From NCBI RefSeq assembly GCF_015674855.1, contig NZ_JADMLG010000014.1, positions 124,001 to 188,000 of the forward strand: 64,000 nucleotides of DNA. Reading direction: 5' to 3'. This stretch comes from Nocardia bovistercoris. GTDB lineage: Bacteria; Actinomycetota; Actinomycetes; Mycobacteriales; Mycobacteriaceae. The notes below the pieces were generated by a model, which was not told the DNA's origin, made no database searches, and was given only the letters and a program-made list of their open reading frames with translations. Positions 48,304-56,553 of this stretch are shown piece by piece (within the stretch, counting starts at the first letter, position 1; every line of letters starts with the position of its first letter). The translations under genes and the position numbers were made by a program.

Positions 48304-48627
48304 ATGACCTTCCTGTACCTCGCGCTCGCGATCGTCTCCGAGATCTCCGCGACCGTCTCCTTGAAACTGTCCGAGGGGTTCAGCAAGGTGGCGCCGTCGA
48401 TCGTCGTGGTGATCGGCTACTGTGCCGCGTTCTTCTTCCTGTCGCAGGCGTTGAAACGCGGGATGGCGATCGGTGTCGCGTATGGGATCTGGTCGGCGGT
48501 GGGGGTCGCGGTGGTCGCGATCATCGGCGCGCTGTTCCTGGACGAACGGCTCAGCGCGGTGCAGGTCGGCGGGATCGCGCTGGTGATCCTCGGCGTCGTC
48601 GCGTTGGAACTCGGCGGCGCGCACTGA
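48304..48627 (+). CDS. SMR-family multidrug/guanidinium-type exporter
   Basis: 107 residues with four membrane helices. The essential Glu is at 13 in LALAIVSEISATVSLK; the GVAYGIWSAVGVA loop in helix 3 and LDERLSAVQVGGIALVILGV in helix 4 are typical of EmrE-like drug exporters. SMR proteins work as antiparallel dimers driven by protons. A single gene suggests a homodimer. No guanidine riboswitch was found upstream. Confidence 0.9.
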   Translation: MTFLYLALAIVSEISATVSLKLSEGFSKVAPSIVVVIGYCAAFFFLSQALKRGMAIGVAYGIWSAVGVAVVAIIGALFLDERLSAVQVGGIALVILGVVALELGGAH

Positions 48628-48650
48628 GCGGCGGTCCGCCGGTGTCCGAG

Positions 48651-48711
48651 TGCCGTCGCTGTTCGGGTACCGCCGCCATACGACTGCCGTCGGTGTTCGG
48701 ATATCACCGCC
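48651..48711 (+). repeat. Two 27-bp imperfect direct repeats upstream of the SDR gene
   Basis: TGCCGTCGCTGTTCGG (from 48651) and TGCCGTCGGTGTTCGG (from 48685) begin two 27-bp copies 34 bp apart, differing at a few positions. They may be regulator sites for the downstream SDR gene. Confidence 0.4.
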
Positions 48712-48806
48712 CCTCGGGTACGCGCGCGGTCGCGTGATCGGGTCTCCTTATCCGCGTGTCCTTTTGATATCGTTCGCCCACTGATACCGAGGAACGAGGG
48801 TTCGAG

Positions 48807-49691
48807 ATGTCGGACAATATTGCCCAGGACGAGCGCGACACACCCGACGCGGGTACGCGGCCGGTCTCGATCATCACCGGCGGCGCGGGCGGCATGGGCG
48901 TGGCCACGGCCGAAATCCTCGGGCGCGACCACACGGTGGTCCTCGCGGACGTCAGGGCCGAGCGGCTCGACGCCGCCGTCGCGGCGCTCTCGGACCTCGG
49001 CATCACCGCCACGCCCGTGGTGTGCGACGTCACCGAGGAGAAGGCCGTCGAGGAGCTCTTCGACGTCGCGTCCGGGCTCGGCGTGATCGCCTCGGTCATC
49101 CACACTGCGGGCGTGAGCCCGAGCATGGGCGACGCCGACTACGTGATGCGCACCAACGTCCTCGGCACGCTGCACGTCGGCGAGGTCTTCTATCGGAGGG
49201 CGCACCCGGATGCGGCGCTCGTGAACGTGGCGTCGATGGCGGCGCATCTGCTACCTGTGGAGGCCGTCCCGTCCCAGCACTTCCCGACTGCGCTGCGCGA
49301 TCAGGACGCGTTCCTCGCCGAAATGGCGGCAATCTGCGGCGCCGTCCCCGAAGAGGCGCGCTCCGGCTACGCCTACGCCATCGGCAAGAGTTTCGTGAAG
49401 TGGTACTCCGAGTCGCAGGCGGAACGGTTCAACGGGCGCCACCTGCGCATCGTCTCGGTGTCACCGGGGTCGATCGAGACCGAGATGGGAAAGCTCGAAG
49501 CCGAGGCGGGCGCGGGCGCGATGGTCGCCGATTTCGCGGTGCCACGCTGGGGAAAGCCCGAGGAGATGGCCGCCCTGTTCGCGTTCGCCGCGAGCCCGGC
49601 GGCGGGCTACCTCACCGGTACCGACATCCTCGCCGACGGCGGCGTCGTCGCCTCGATGCGGGAACGCGCCAGGGTCGCGGCGCAGGGCTGA
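48807..49691 (+). CDS. Short-chain dehydrogenase/reductase
   Basis: 294 residues from ATG 48807. The Rossmann start is IITGGAGGMGVATAEILG (NAD(P) site); HTAGVSPSMGD corresponds to NAG; the catalytic Tyr/Lys is in YAYAIGKSFVKWY, and the C-terminal GTDILADGGVVAS is standard. An insertion around residues 145-185 before the Tyr is longer than usual. The substrate is unknown. Confidence 0.88.
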   Translation: MSDNIAQDERDTPDAGTRPVSIITGGAGGMGVATAEILGRDHTVVLADVRAERLDAAVAALSDLGITATPVVCDVTEEKAVEELFDVASGLGVIASVIHTAGVSPSMGDADYVMRTNVLGTLHVGEVFYRRAHPDAALVNVASMAAHLLPVEAVPSQHFPTALRDQDAFLAEMAAICGAVPEEARSGYAYAIGKSFVKWYSESQAERFNGRHLRIVSVSPGSIETEMGKLEAEAGAGAMVADFAVPRWGKPEEMAALFAFAASPAAGYLTGTDILADGGVVASMRERARVAAQG

Positions 49692-49984
49692 ACGGGCCGC
49701 GAGCTCTTCGAGCAAACACGAGGACCCGCACCACAGCTCCGGTGGACCCCGCGCGCCGCTCTGCCGCGCAGGCAGGCGCAAGGTCTCACACTCGGCGATG
49801 TCGCCGTGCGACCGTGCGCGCCTACATCATCGCGCTTGCTGTTCGAGTGCGCCGTCGTTCCGTGACCACGGGCCGACGCGTACACGCACGGAGACGGCGT
49901 CGCGGCGGTGAAGAGCACCCATCGCGGTGTCGGTTCGACGCGTGAGCGCACGGGACGGCGACGGGGCCATCGGACCCGCCCGAA
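49692..49984. other. Spacer between convergent SDR and esterase genes
   Basis: About 290 bases with no coding signs on either strand and no strong hairpin. I see nothing else in it. Confidence 0.5.
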
Positions 49985-51175
49985 TTATCCGCGAGCCTCG
50001 TCGGCCTTCTTCGCCAGGGAATGCGCGACCGCGCCGAGTCGGGCCAGGCGCGCGTCGCCGAGCGGGGTGAGTCTGCCGCCGAGTCGGTTGGTCACGAAGC
50101 CCAGCGACATGCCCGTACTCGGATCCGCGAACGCGCCGGAACCGCCGAGACCGAAATGGCCGAACGCCGAAATGGGTTCGGCCTTGGACGGTTTCATCGG
50201 CACGCCGTGGTACCCGAGCCCCCACGGAATGCGGAAGGCCAGCACGTAGTCGGGGGTGAAGACCTGCCGCGTGGCGATCGCGTCGATGGTCTCGGGCCGC
50301 AAGAGTTGGTATCCGTCGAGCGTTCCCCCGTTGGCGAGGGCCCCGTAGAGGCGAGCCAGCGCGCGGGCCGAGAACACGCCGTTGACGCCGGGCAGCACCG
50401 AATCGTGCAGTCGCGGGTCGGCGACCAGGTCCGCGAAGCCGGCGGGCGTGGTCTCGGCGGCCGCCGAGGTGAAACGGGTGCGGCCGAGCAGGTTCGCGCC
50501 CGCGTCCCAGCTCATGCCTGCCACGGTGAGGCGCGGGAAGTTCGGGGCGATGCGGTCGCGTTCGGATTCCGGCACCCGGAACCAGAGTTCGTCGGCGCCG
50601 AGCGGTTCGGCGATCTCGGTGCGCAGCAGTTCGGTGAAGTCGCCGCCGCCGACGCGGCGGACCAGTTCGGCCGCGAGGTGTCCGAAGCTGATGCCGTGAT
50701 AGCCGCTGGTCACCAGGTGTCGCGGGTCGGGTGCGGCGGCGGCGAGCGCGCCGGTGACCGCCGCGTCGTCGAGGTAGCGGTCCACCGGGCCCGCGAGCAG
50801 CCCGCGCAGGCGGTGCAGTCCGGCGCGGTGGGTCAGCAGTGCGCGGACGGTGATCCGTTCCTTACCCGCCGCCGCGAATTCCGGCCAGTATTCGGCGACG
50901 GGGGAGTCGTAGTCCAGCGCGCCGCGCTCGGCGAAGCGGTGCAGCAGCGTGGACGCGACTCCTTTGCCGGTGGAGTACGCCATCGCGACGGTGTCGTGGC
51001 GCCACGGTCGGTCTGGTCCGGCGAATCCGGCCCAGACGTCGACGACCGGCTCGCCGTGCTGATAGACCGCGAGTGCGCCGCCGCCGTCGCCGGGGCGGCG
51101 GAACAGCCGGTCGAATTCGGCGACCAGGCTCGCGTAGCGGCGGTCGACGAATTGGGTGGTCGGAATCGTGGTCAC
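49985..51175 (-). CDS. Serine beta-lactamase-fold esterase (class C / EstB-like)
   Basis: 396 residues from GTG 51175 with AAGGAGAGGAG upstream. The catalytic SxxK is STGKG (AMAYSTGKGVAS); a YxN-like Tyr lies in SGYHGISFGHLAAEL, and HFGLGGSGAFADP replaces the KTG motif. No signal peptide, so this is a cytosolic esterase or peptidase rather than a secreted beta-lactamase. Related mycobacterial proteins are the LipL/LipD type. Confidence 0.85.
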   Translation of the reverse strand: MTTIPTTQFVDRRYASLVAEFDRLFRRPGDGGGALAVYQHGEPVVDVWAGFAGPDRPWRHDTVAMAYSTGKGVASTLLHRFAERGALDYDSPVAEYWPEFAAAGKERITVRALLTHRAGLHRLRGLLAGPVDRYLDDAAVTGALAAAAPDPRHLVTSGYHGISFGHLAAELVRRVGGGDFTELLRTEIAEPLGADELWFRVPESERDRIAPNFPRLTVAGMSWDAGANLLGRTRFTSAAAETTPAGFADLVADPRLHDSVLPGVNGVFSARALARLYGALANGGTLDGYQLLRPETIDAIATRQVFTPDYVLAFRIPWGLGYHGVPMKPSKAEPISAFGHFGLGGSGAFADPSTGMSLGFVTNRLGGRLTPLGDARLARLGAVAHSLAKKADEARG

Positions 51176-51296
51176 GGTCGCTCCTCTCCTTGCGTCGTCT
51201 CGTACAGCGTATGACCCAGCCCCGATTCGTCACCTCACCGCCCACCGCCGGTGACTGTGCATTTTCCTGAGTGTCACATCGGGAACCGTGATCGCA

Positions 51297-51316
51297 ACAC
51301 GGCTGTCCTACCGTGT
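51297..51316. promoter_or_regulatory. Palindrome just before the GntR gene
   Basis: ACACGG (51297-51302) and CCGTGT (51311-51316) are inverse complements around 8 nt, ending 4 nt before the regulator's ATG. A likely autoregulatory site. Confidence 0.45.
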
Positions 51317-51320
51317 GATC

Positions 51321-52076
51321 ATGCCTCCACGGAGACGTTCGGCCCTGCTCGCGAGGTTGGTTGTCGACGAACCGGGCAGACCACAGGTGATACTCGGCGA
51401 GCTGCGCCGGGTGATACTCGACGGTGCGGTGCCGCCCTCGACGGTGATTCCGCTGCGCGAGGTCGCGGTGCTGTTCGGGGTCAGCCACATTCCGGTGCGC
51501 GAGGCGTTGAAGACGCTGATGGGCGAAGGACTGGTGACCCACGAGCCGCACGGCGGCTATACCGTCGCCCAGCTCACCGCCAATGAACTACGCGAAATGT
51601 ACATCGTGCGTGAGACTTTGGAGACGGCGTCGCTGGCCGCGGCGGCGACCAACGCCTCCGACGCCGAGCGCGCGGAACTGCTCGAGATCAACGCGCTGCT
51701 GGAACAGGCGATCCGCGACGACGATCCGGTGGCCTACCATCGCCAGTCTCGCCGCTTCCACGTGGCGCTGACCAGGCCCTCGCGCATGTTCCGGCTGCTG
51801 CACATGCTGGAATCGGCGTGGAATGTGACCGAGCCCGTGCAGTCCATGGTGCACATCGGCGGCGCCGATCGGGTGAAACTGCACACCGATCACGCGCTCA
51901 TGCTCGACGCCTTCCTCGCCCGCGACGTGGAACGCCTGCTGCTGGTGGCCGAAAGTCACCACCGCAGACTCGAGTCGGTGATCGCCACCCTGCCCACCGA
52001 CACCGGACTCCTCGCGCCCGCCGATGCCGTGCCCACCGACGCTGTGCCCGCCGCGGATATATCTGTCGCGCAATAG
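51321..52076 (+). CDS. GntR-family regulator, FCD subfamily
   Basis: 251 residues from ATG 51321. The winged HTH has LREVAVLFGVSHIPVREALK, then TLMGEGLVTHEPHGGYTVA; the FCD domain follows with EMYIVRETLETASL and metal-type residues in SRRFHVALTRPSR and TDHALMLDAFLARD. It is followed by a permease and a racemase gene, so it probably senses their substrate (a hydantoin, allantoin or related compound). Confidence 0.9.
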   Translation: MPPRRRSALLARLVVDEPGRPQVILGELRRVILDGAVPPSTVIPLREVAVLFGVSHIPVREALKTLMGEGLVTHEPHGGYTVAQLTANELREMYIVRETLETASLAAAATNASDAERAELLEINALLEQAIRDDDPVAYHRQSRRFHVALTRPSRMFRLLHMLESAWNVTEPVQSMVHIGGADRVKLHTDHALMLDAFLARDVERLLLVAESHHRRLESVIATLPTDTGLLAPADAVPTDAVPAADISVAQ

Positions 52077-52162
52077 CCGGGCAATAACGGCGCAACGGTC
52101 GGGCAATGGCCGATTCCTACCGTTTCATCCATCACAGTTTCACCCTTCGGATGGGAATCACC

Positions 52163-53659
52163 ATGACCGAATTGCTCGCTCCGCCCGCATCGGCGGATCC
52201 GGGGACCGCGCCGCGGCCCGCACCCGACTATCACCCGCGGCTCACCAACGAGGACCTGGCTCCGCTGCGCGAACAGAAATGGAACTCCTACAACATCTTC
52301 GCGTTCTGGATGTCGGATGTGCACAGCGTCGGCGGATATGTCACCGCGGGAAGTCTGTTCGCGCTCGGCCTCGCCAGCTGGCAGGTGTTGGTCGCGCTGC
52401 TGGTCGGCATCACGATCGTGTATTTCTTCTGCAATCTGGTGGCGAAGCCGAGTCAGGCGACCGGTGTGCCCTATCCGGTGATCTGCCGCAGCGCGTTCGG
52501 CGTGCTCGGCGCGAATATCCCGGCCATCATCCGCGGCCTGATCGCGGTGGCCTGGTACGGCATCCAGACCTTTCTCGCCTCCGCGGCGCTCGACGTGGTG
52601 CTGATCAAGTTGTTCCCCGGACTCGCACCGTACGCGGTGGTCGAGGACTACGGATTCCTCGGGCTTTCGCTGCTCGGCTGGGGCAGTTATCTGCTGCTGT
52701 GGGTGGTGCAGGCGTGCGTGTTCTGGCGCGGTATGGAAGCCATTCGCAAGTTCATAGATTTCTGCGGGCCCGCCGTCTATGTCGTGATGTTCCTGCTGTG
52801 CGGATATCTGATCGCCAAGGCGGGTTGGGGCGCCATCGATCTCAGCCTCGGCGAGGTGAAATACACCGGATTCGACGCGGTGCCGATCATGTTGGGCGCC
52901 ATCGCCCTCGTGGTGTCCTACTTCTCCGGCCCGATGCTGAACTTCGGCGATTTCTCCCGGTACGGAAAGTCTTTCGCGGCGGTGAAACGCGGCAATCTGC
53001 TCGGCCTCCCGCTCAATTTCCTGGTGTTCTCGCTGCTCGTGGTGATCACGGCATCGCTGACGCTGCCGGTCTACGGTGAACTGATCACCGATCCGGTGGC
53101 GACGGTGGCGCGCATCGACAGCACTTTCGCGATCGTGCTCGGCGCGTTGACCTTCACCATCGCGACCATCGGCATCAATATCGTCGCGAATTTCATCTCA
53201 CCGGCCTTCGATTTCTCGCACGTGGATCCGCAGCGGATCAGCTGGCGGGCGGGCGGCATGATCGCGGCGGTCGGCTCGGTGCTGATCACGCCGTGGAACC
53301 TCTACAACAATCCCGATGTGATCCACTACACCCTGGAGACGCTCGGCGCGTTCATCGGCCCGCTGTTCGGGGTGCTGATCGCCGACTACTACCTGATCAA
53401 GCGGCAGCGGGTGGTCGTGGACGACCTGTTCACCATGTCCGAGACCGGAAGTTATTGGTACAGTAAGGGTTACAACACGAATGCGGTCATCGCCACGGCC
53501 GTCGGCGCGATCGTCGCGGTGATCCCGGTGCTGGCCAAGGGCGTGCCCGGCATGTACACCGCCGCGCAGTACAGCTGGTTCATCGGCTGCGGACTCGGCT
53601 TCGTCGTCTACTACCTGCTCGCGGCGCGCACGCGGGCGCCCGAGGAGGTCACCGCCTGA
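52163..53659 (+). CDS. NCS1-family nucleobase/hydantoin/allantoin permease
   Basis: 498 residues from ATG 52163 with about 12 membrane helices. The start motif LTNEDLAPLREQKWNSYNIF and FWMSDVHSVGGYVTAG are the Mhp1/PucI NCS1 signatures; SYFSGPMLNFGDFSRYGKSF in the middle and TPWNLYNNPDVIHYTLETLG in helix 8-9 agree. Likely a sodium- or proton-coupled importer of purine-derived or hydantoin compounds. Its stop overlaps the racemase start by one base. Confidence 0.92.
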   Translation: MTELLAPPASADPGTAPRPAPDYHPRLTNEDLAPLREQKWNSYNIFAFWMSDVHSVGGYVTAGSLFALGLASWQVLVALLVGITIVYFFCNLVAKPSQATGVPYPVICRSAFGVLGANIPAIIRGLIAVAWYGIQTFLASAALDVVLIKLFPGLAPYAVVEDYGFLGLSLLGWGSYLLLWVVQACVFWRGMEAIRKFIDFCGPAVYVVMFLLCGYLIAKAGWGAIDLSLGEVKYTGFDAVPIMLGAIALVVSYFSGPMLNFGDFSRYGKSFAAVKRGNLLGLPLNFLVFSLLVVITASLTLPVYGELITDPVATVARIDSTFAIVLGALTFTIATIGINIVANFISPAFDFSHVDPQRISWRAGGMIAAVGSVLITPWNLYNNPDVIHYTLETLGAFIGPLFGVLIADYYLIKRQRVVVDDLFTMSETGSYWYSKGYNTNAVIATAVGAIVAVIPVLAKGVPGMYTAAQYSWFIGCGLGFVVYYLLAARTRAPEEVTA

Positions 53660-54387
53660 TGCGCATCCGGGTCGTCAACCCGAACACCACGCGGGCGATG
53701 ACCGACACGATCGAGCGGAGCGCCGCGGTCGTCATCGGCCCCGGCGTTCTGCTCGACGCCGTGACCGGCGAGATGGGGCCCGCGTCCATCGAGAGCCACT
53801 ACGACGAGGCGATGAGCGTGCCCGGCGTGCTCGCGGCCGTCGCGCGCGGCGAGCAGGAGGGGGTGGACGGCTACGTGATCGCCTGCTTCGGCGATCCCGG
53901 ACTCGACGCCGCCCGCGAGATCGCCCGTGGACCGGTGGTCGGCATCGCCGAGGCCGCCATGCGGACCGCGGCGTATCTGGGTCGCGGATTCAGTGTCGTC
54001 ACCACGCTGGCCCGCACCGTCGGTCGTGCCGAGGATCTGGCCGAACACTACGGTCTGCGTCGGCACTGCCGAGGAATCCACGCCTGCGAATTGCCGGTGC
54101 TGGCGCTGGAGACCGACCCCGACGCCCGCAAGATCGTGACCGAAGCCTGCCGGGAGGCGGTGGAGCGCGACGGTTCCGACGCGATCGTGCTCGGCTGCGC
54201 GGGCATGGCCGACCTGTGCGAGCACATCCGGGGCGAACTGGGGATTCCGGTGATCGACGGCGTCGCGGCCGCCACCCTCACGGTGCGGTCGCTGATCGCC
54301 ATGGGACTGCGCAAGTCCGGTCGGGGCGAATTCGCCGCGCCGCCGGCGAAGCCGTACGCGGGCATGCTCGCGCCGTTCGCACGGTAG
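53659..54387 (+). CDS. Hydantoin/Asp-Glu-type racemase
   Basis: 242 residues from ATG 53659 (TGATG overlap with the permease). Opening RIRVVNPNTTRAMTDTIE and the paired cysteines, one in VIACFGDPGLDAAREI and one in IVLGCAGMADL, match hydantoin/allantoin racemases that work by a two-base Cys mechanism. With the permease it suggests uptake and stereo-conversion of a hydantoin or allantoin. Confidence 0.9.
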   Translation: MRIRVVNPNTTRAMTDTIERSAAVVIGPGVLLDAVTGEMGPASIESHYDEAMSVPGVLAAVARGEQEGVDGYVIACFGDPGLDAAREIARGPVVGIAEAAMRTAAYLGRGFSVVTTLARTVGRAEDLAEHYGLRRHCRGIHACELPVLALETDPDARKIVTEACREAVERDGSDAIVLGCAGMADLCEHIRGELGIPVIDGVAAATLTVRSLIAMGLRKSGRGEFAAPPAKPYAGMLAPFAR

Positions 54388-54400
54388 TTCCGACACGCAC

Positions 54401-54430
54401 GAGCCCCGGCCGAATGCACGGCCGGGGCTC
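54401..54430 (+). terminator. Terminator after the racemase gene
   Basis: A perfect 12-bp stem GAGCCCCGGCCG / CGGCCGGGGCTC with a 6-nt loop, 13 nt after the stop and just before the convergent PH-like gene, so it is usable by both. Confidence 0.85.
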
Positions 54431-54441
54431 GACGCGCGGAC

Positions 54442-54792
54442 TCAGGCCGCGACGGCCCAGGTCAGTTCGCGCAACGCGGCATCGGGATCGGCCACGTCGA
54501 CCACGAGGCGGGTGAATTCCGAACCGGCGAGGTCGATGCGGATGGCGCGACCGCCGAATCGAGTGTCCCAGAACTCTTTCCGATGCCTGCCACGATAGGT
54601 GCCCGCCGCGATCACGCCGGGGAAGAAGGTGCCGGGCGCGCGGACCCAGGGCGGGCGAAGGTCGACCTCGGCGAGTGCGACGGCGGTGATGTCGGCGACA
54701 TCGACGGTGACCTGTTCGCGCAGCGACAGGATCCGGTCGACGCCGAGCACGCTCACCGTCACCGTGCTGTCATCGACTTCGAACTCGACCAT
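54442..54792 (-). CDS. PH-like domain conserved hypothetical protein
   Basis: 116 residues from ATG 54792 (GGAGG 6 nt upstream). The beta-rich pattern resembles a bacterial pleckstrin-homology fold: VDRILSLREQVTVDVADITA, RHRKEFWDTRFGGRAIRIDL, and a final helix DPDAALRELTWAV. No membrane segment; function unknown. An AT-rich palindrome at 54957-54976 lies upstream and may control it. Confidence 0.7.
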   Translation of the reverse strand: MVEFEVDDSTVTVSVLGVDRILSLREQVTVDVADITAVALAEVDLRPPWVRAPGTFFPGVIAAGTYRGRHRKEFWDTRFGGRAIRIDLAGSEFTRLVVDVADPDAALRELTWAVAA

Positions 54793-54956
54793 GGTGCACC
54801 TCCACTTACGCCGAATGTACGTACCGTTCCAAGGATCGCCGTCGCATCTGTTTCCAGCCTGTGGCAAACCTGTGATTCAGCCAAGGTTTCGGGAGCGAAC
54901 TCTCCGCGACCTGCGTTCGGGGCCGTCGGGAACCTGAGAGGAACGTGGGTGCTATC

Positions 54957-54976
54957 TCTACATGGCACTATGTAGA
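54957..54976. promoter_or_regulatory. AT-rich palindrome upstream of the PH-like gene
   Basis: TCTACAT (54957-54963) and ATGTAGA (54970-54976) are perfect inverse complements with a 6-nt spacer, flanked by TATC/GATA. Such AT-rich dyads are typical PadR/GntR/MarR-type sites, but no such regulator gene adjoins. Confidence 0.5.
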
Positions 54977-55044
54977 TATACGCATCTGACGAGTAGCTCG
55001 GACGATGGAGGAATGCTTCCGGTGAGCTTCGGACGGAGGGAGCT

Positions 55045-55072
55045 CGCGACGTGACGGCACAGCCACGTCGCG
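55045..55072 (-). terminator. Terminator of the encapsulin-terpene operon
   Basis: CGCGACGTG and CACGTCGCG form a 9-bp stem with a 10-nt loop, about 11 nt past the idi stop on the minus strand. Confidence 0.6.
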
Positions 55073-55082
55073 GCCCCGCGAT

Positions 55083-55652
55083 CTACTTCTCGACCAGGTG
55101 GGATGCCTCGTCTGCGATCTCCAGCACACCGCCCAACCACGGCGAATAGCTGCCGGGATCGTCGCACAGCCGCATCCGCAACGCGTCGGGCCGCACCCAG
55201 GCGTAATCGGCCACCTCGGCCGGATCGGGCCGCGGCTCACCCGCGTCCAACCGACCGATGACCACGTGATCCCATTCGTGCTCGACCCGCCCGGAACCGT
55301 GGTCTTCGGCGTGATAGCGGAAGACCCCGGCCTCGACCAGATCGGCGGCCAGACCGAGTTCCTCGGTGAGCCGCACCGCCGCCGCGTCCGTCACCGACTC
55401 GCCGGGGGCCGGGTGGCCGCAGCAGGTGTTGGCCCACAGCAGCGGGAAGCGGGTCTTCACGGCCGCGCGCCGCTGCAGCAGCACCCGGCCCGTGGCGTCG
55501 AACAGCAGCACCGAGAAGGCGCGATGCAGCAGTCCGGGCGGCTGATGCGCCTGCGATACCGGGCACGCCCCGATCGCGCGGCCCGCGTCGTCGACGAGCT
55601 CGACGGGCAGCGCCTCGCGATCGGTGCGTGGGTCGGCCAGGGTCTCGATCAC
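55083..55652 (-). CDS. idi: Isopentenyl-diphosphate delta-isomerase, type I
   Basis: 189 residues from GTG 55652, overlapping the methyltransferase stop by 3-4 nt (GTGA), so translation is coupled. The Nudix-like type I IDI fold shows RAFSVLLFDATGRVLLQRRA, catalytic Cys in WANTCCGHPAPGES, and EHEWDHVVIG with the metal-binding Glu residues. It interconverts IPP and DMAPP. Its place as last gene of the 2-methylisoborneol operon points to supplying DMAPP for GPP. Confidence 0.93.
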   Translation of the reverse strand: MIETLADPRTDREALPVELVDDAGRAIGACPVSQAHQPPGLLHRAFSVLLFDATGRVLLQRRAAVKTRFPLLWANTCCGHPAPGESVTDAAAVRLTEELGLAADLVEAGVFRYHAEDHGSGRVEHEWDHVVIGRLDAGEPRPDPAEVADYAWVRPDALRMRLCDDPGSYSPWLGGVLEIADEASHLVEK

Positions 55653-56521
55653 CGCCCCACCTTATCGGCGGCGATCATCAGGTATTGGAAGCTGCCCTCG
55701 CGGTAGGCGGTGAGGAACGGCTTCTCCACACCCGTCGCGAGCTCGGACTTCGTGCGCAGATCCCAGTACGGGATGGTGTCCGCCGTGAGGTCGGTCACGC
55801 TGATCGGGATGAGCCCGTTATCGGCCAGCGCACGGAAGTACTCGCTGCGCGGATGGATCATGCAGCCGTAGTGCGCGTCGATCCAACTGACCGAGGACGA
55901 GCGCCCGCCGGTCAGATCGTTGGAGCAGCCGGTGATGCAGACGTAGCGGCCGCCCGGTTCGAGGAGTCGGGAGAACTCGGCGAACAACTCGAACAGGTCG
56001 ACGTACATGGTCGTCTCGTTGGTCCAGATGCCGCGCATGGAACCGGATTCGAACCCGGTGTCGAGCATGTTCCGGAAATGGAACCGCACCCGGTCCTCGA
56101 CCCCGCGCGCCTCGGCCTGCTCGTTGGCGAAACCCACCTGGTATTCGGAGATGGTGACCCCGTCGACCCGGCAGCCGAACCGCTGGTTGGCCATGATGCT
56201 GGTGCCGCCGCGCCCCGACCCGCCGTCCATGAGCCGGTCGCCGGGGCCGATGTCGCCGAGGTGGTCGAGCAGTAGATCGGCCTGTGCGGTCTCGAGCCGG
56301 TGCAGCTCCTCCACGATACGGCGCTGCCTGGTGTTCTCCGGGCCCTCGAGCACCGACAGGTCGGGTTCGCCGATGCCGTAGTGGTGGTGGAAGAGTCCGT
56401 CGACCTCGCCGAGTTCGGTGTTCACGCGGTCGTCGTTGGGGTTGTTGTTCCAGTACTCGGCAACGGACTTCTGGTAGCTGGTACGCAGTACAGTGCTGGT
56501 TTCGGGGTTGAGCATGGTCAT
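55649..56521 (-). CDS. Geranyl diphosphate 2-C-methyltransferase
   Basis: 290 residues. SAM site LMDGGSGRGGTSIMANQRFG; HHHYGIGEPDLSVLEG near the start and the WTNETTMYVDLFELFAEFSR region match the GPPMT family of actinomycetes and cyanobacteria. It methylates C2 of GPP with SAM, the first committed step to 2-methylisoborneol. A longer frame upstream (to 56831) is a shadow; the ATG at 56521 gives the family N-terminus. It lies 32 nt after the synthase gene. Confidence 0.93.
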   Translation of the reverse strand: MTMLNPETSTVLRTSYQKSVAEYWNNNPNDDRVNTELGEVDGLFHHHYGIGEPDLSVLEGPENTRQRRIVEELHRLETAQADLLLDHLGDIGPGDRLMDGGSGRGGTSIMANQRFGCRVDGVTISEYQVGFANEQAEARGVEDRVRFHFRNMLDTGFESGSMRGIWTNETTMYVDLFELFAEFSRLLEPGGRYVCITGCSNDLTGGRSSSVSWIDAHYGCMIHPRSEYFRALADNGLIPISVTDLTADTIPYWDLRTKSELATGVEKPFLTAYREGSFQYLMIAADKVGR

Positions 56522-56553
56522 CGCCGATCATCCCTCTCGCGTTGCGGTACTGG

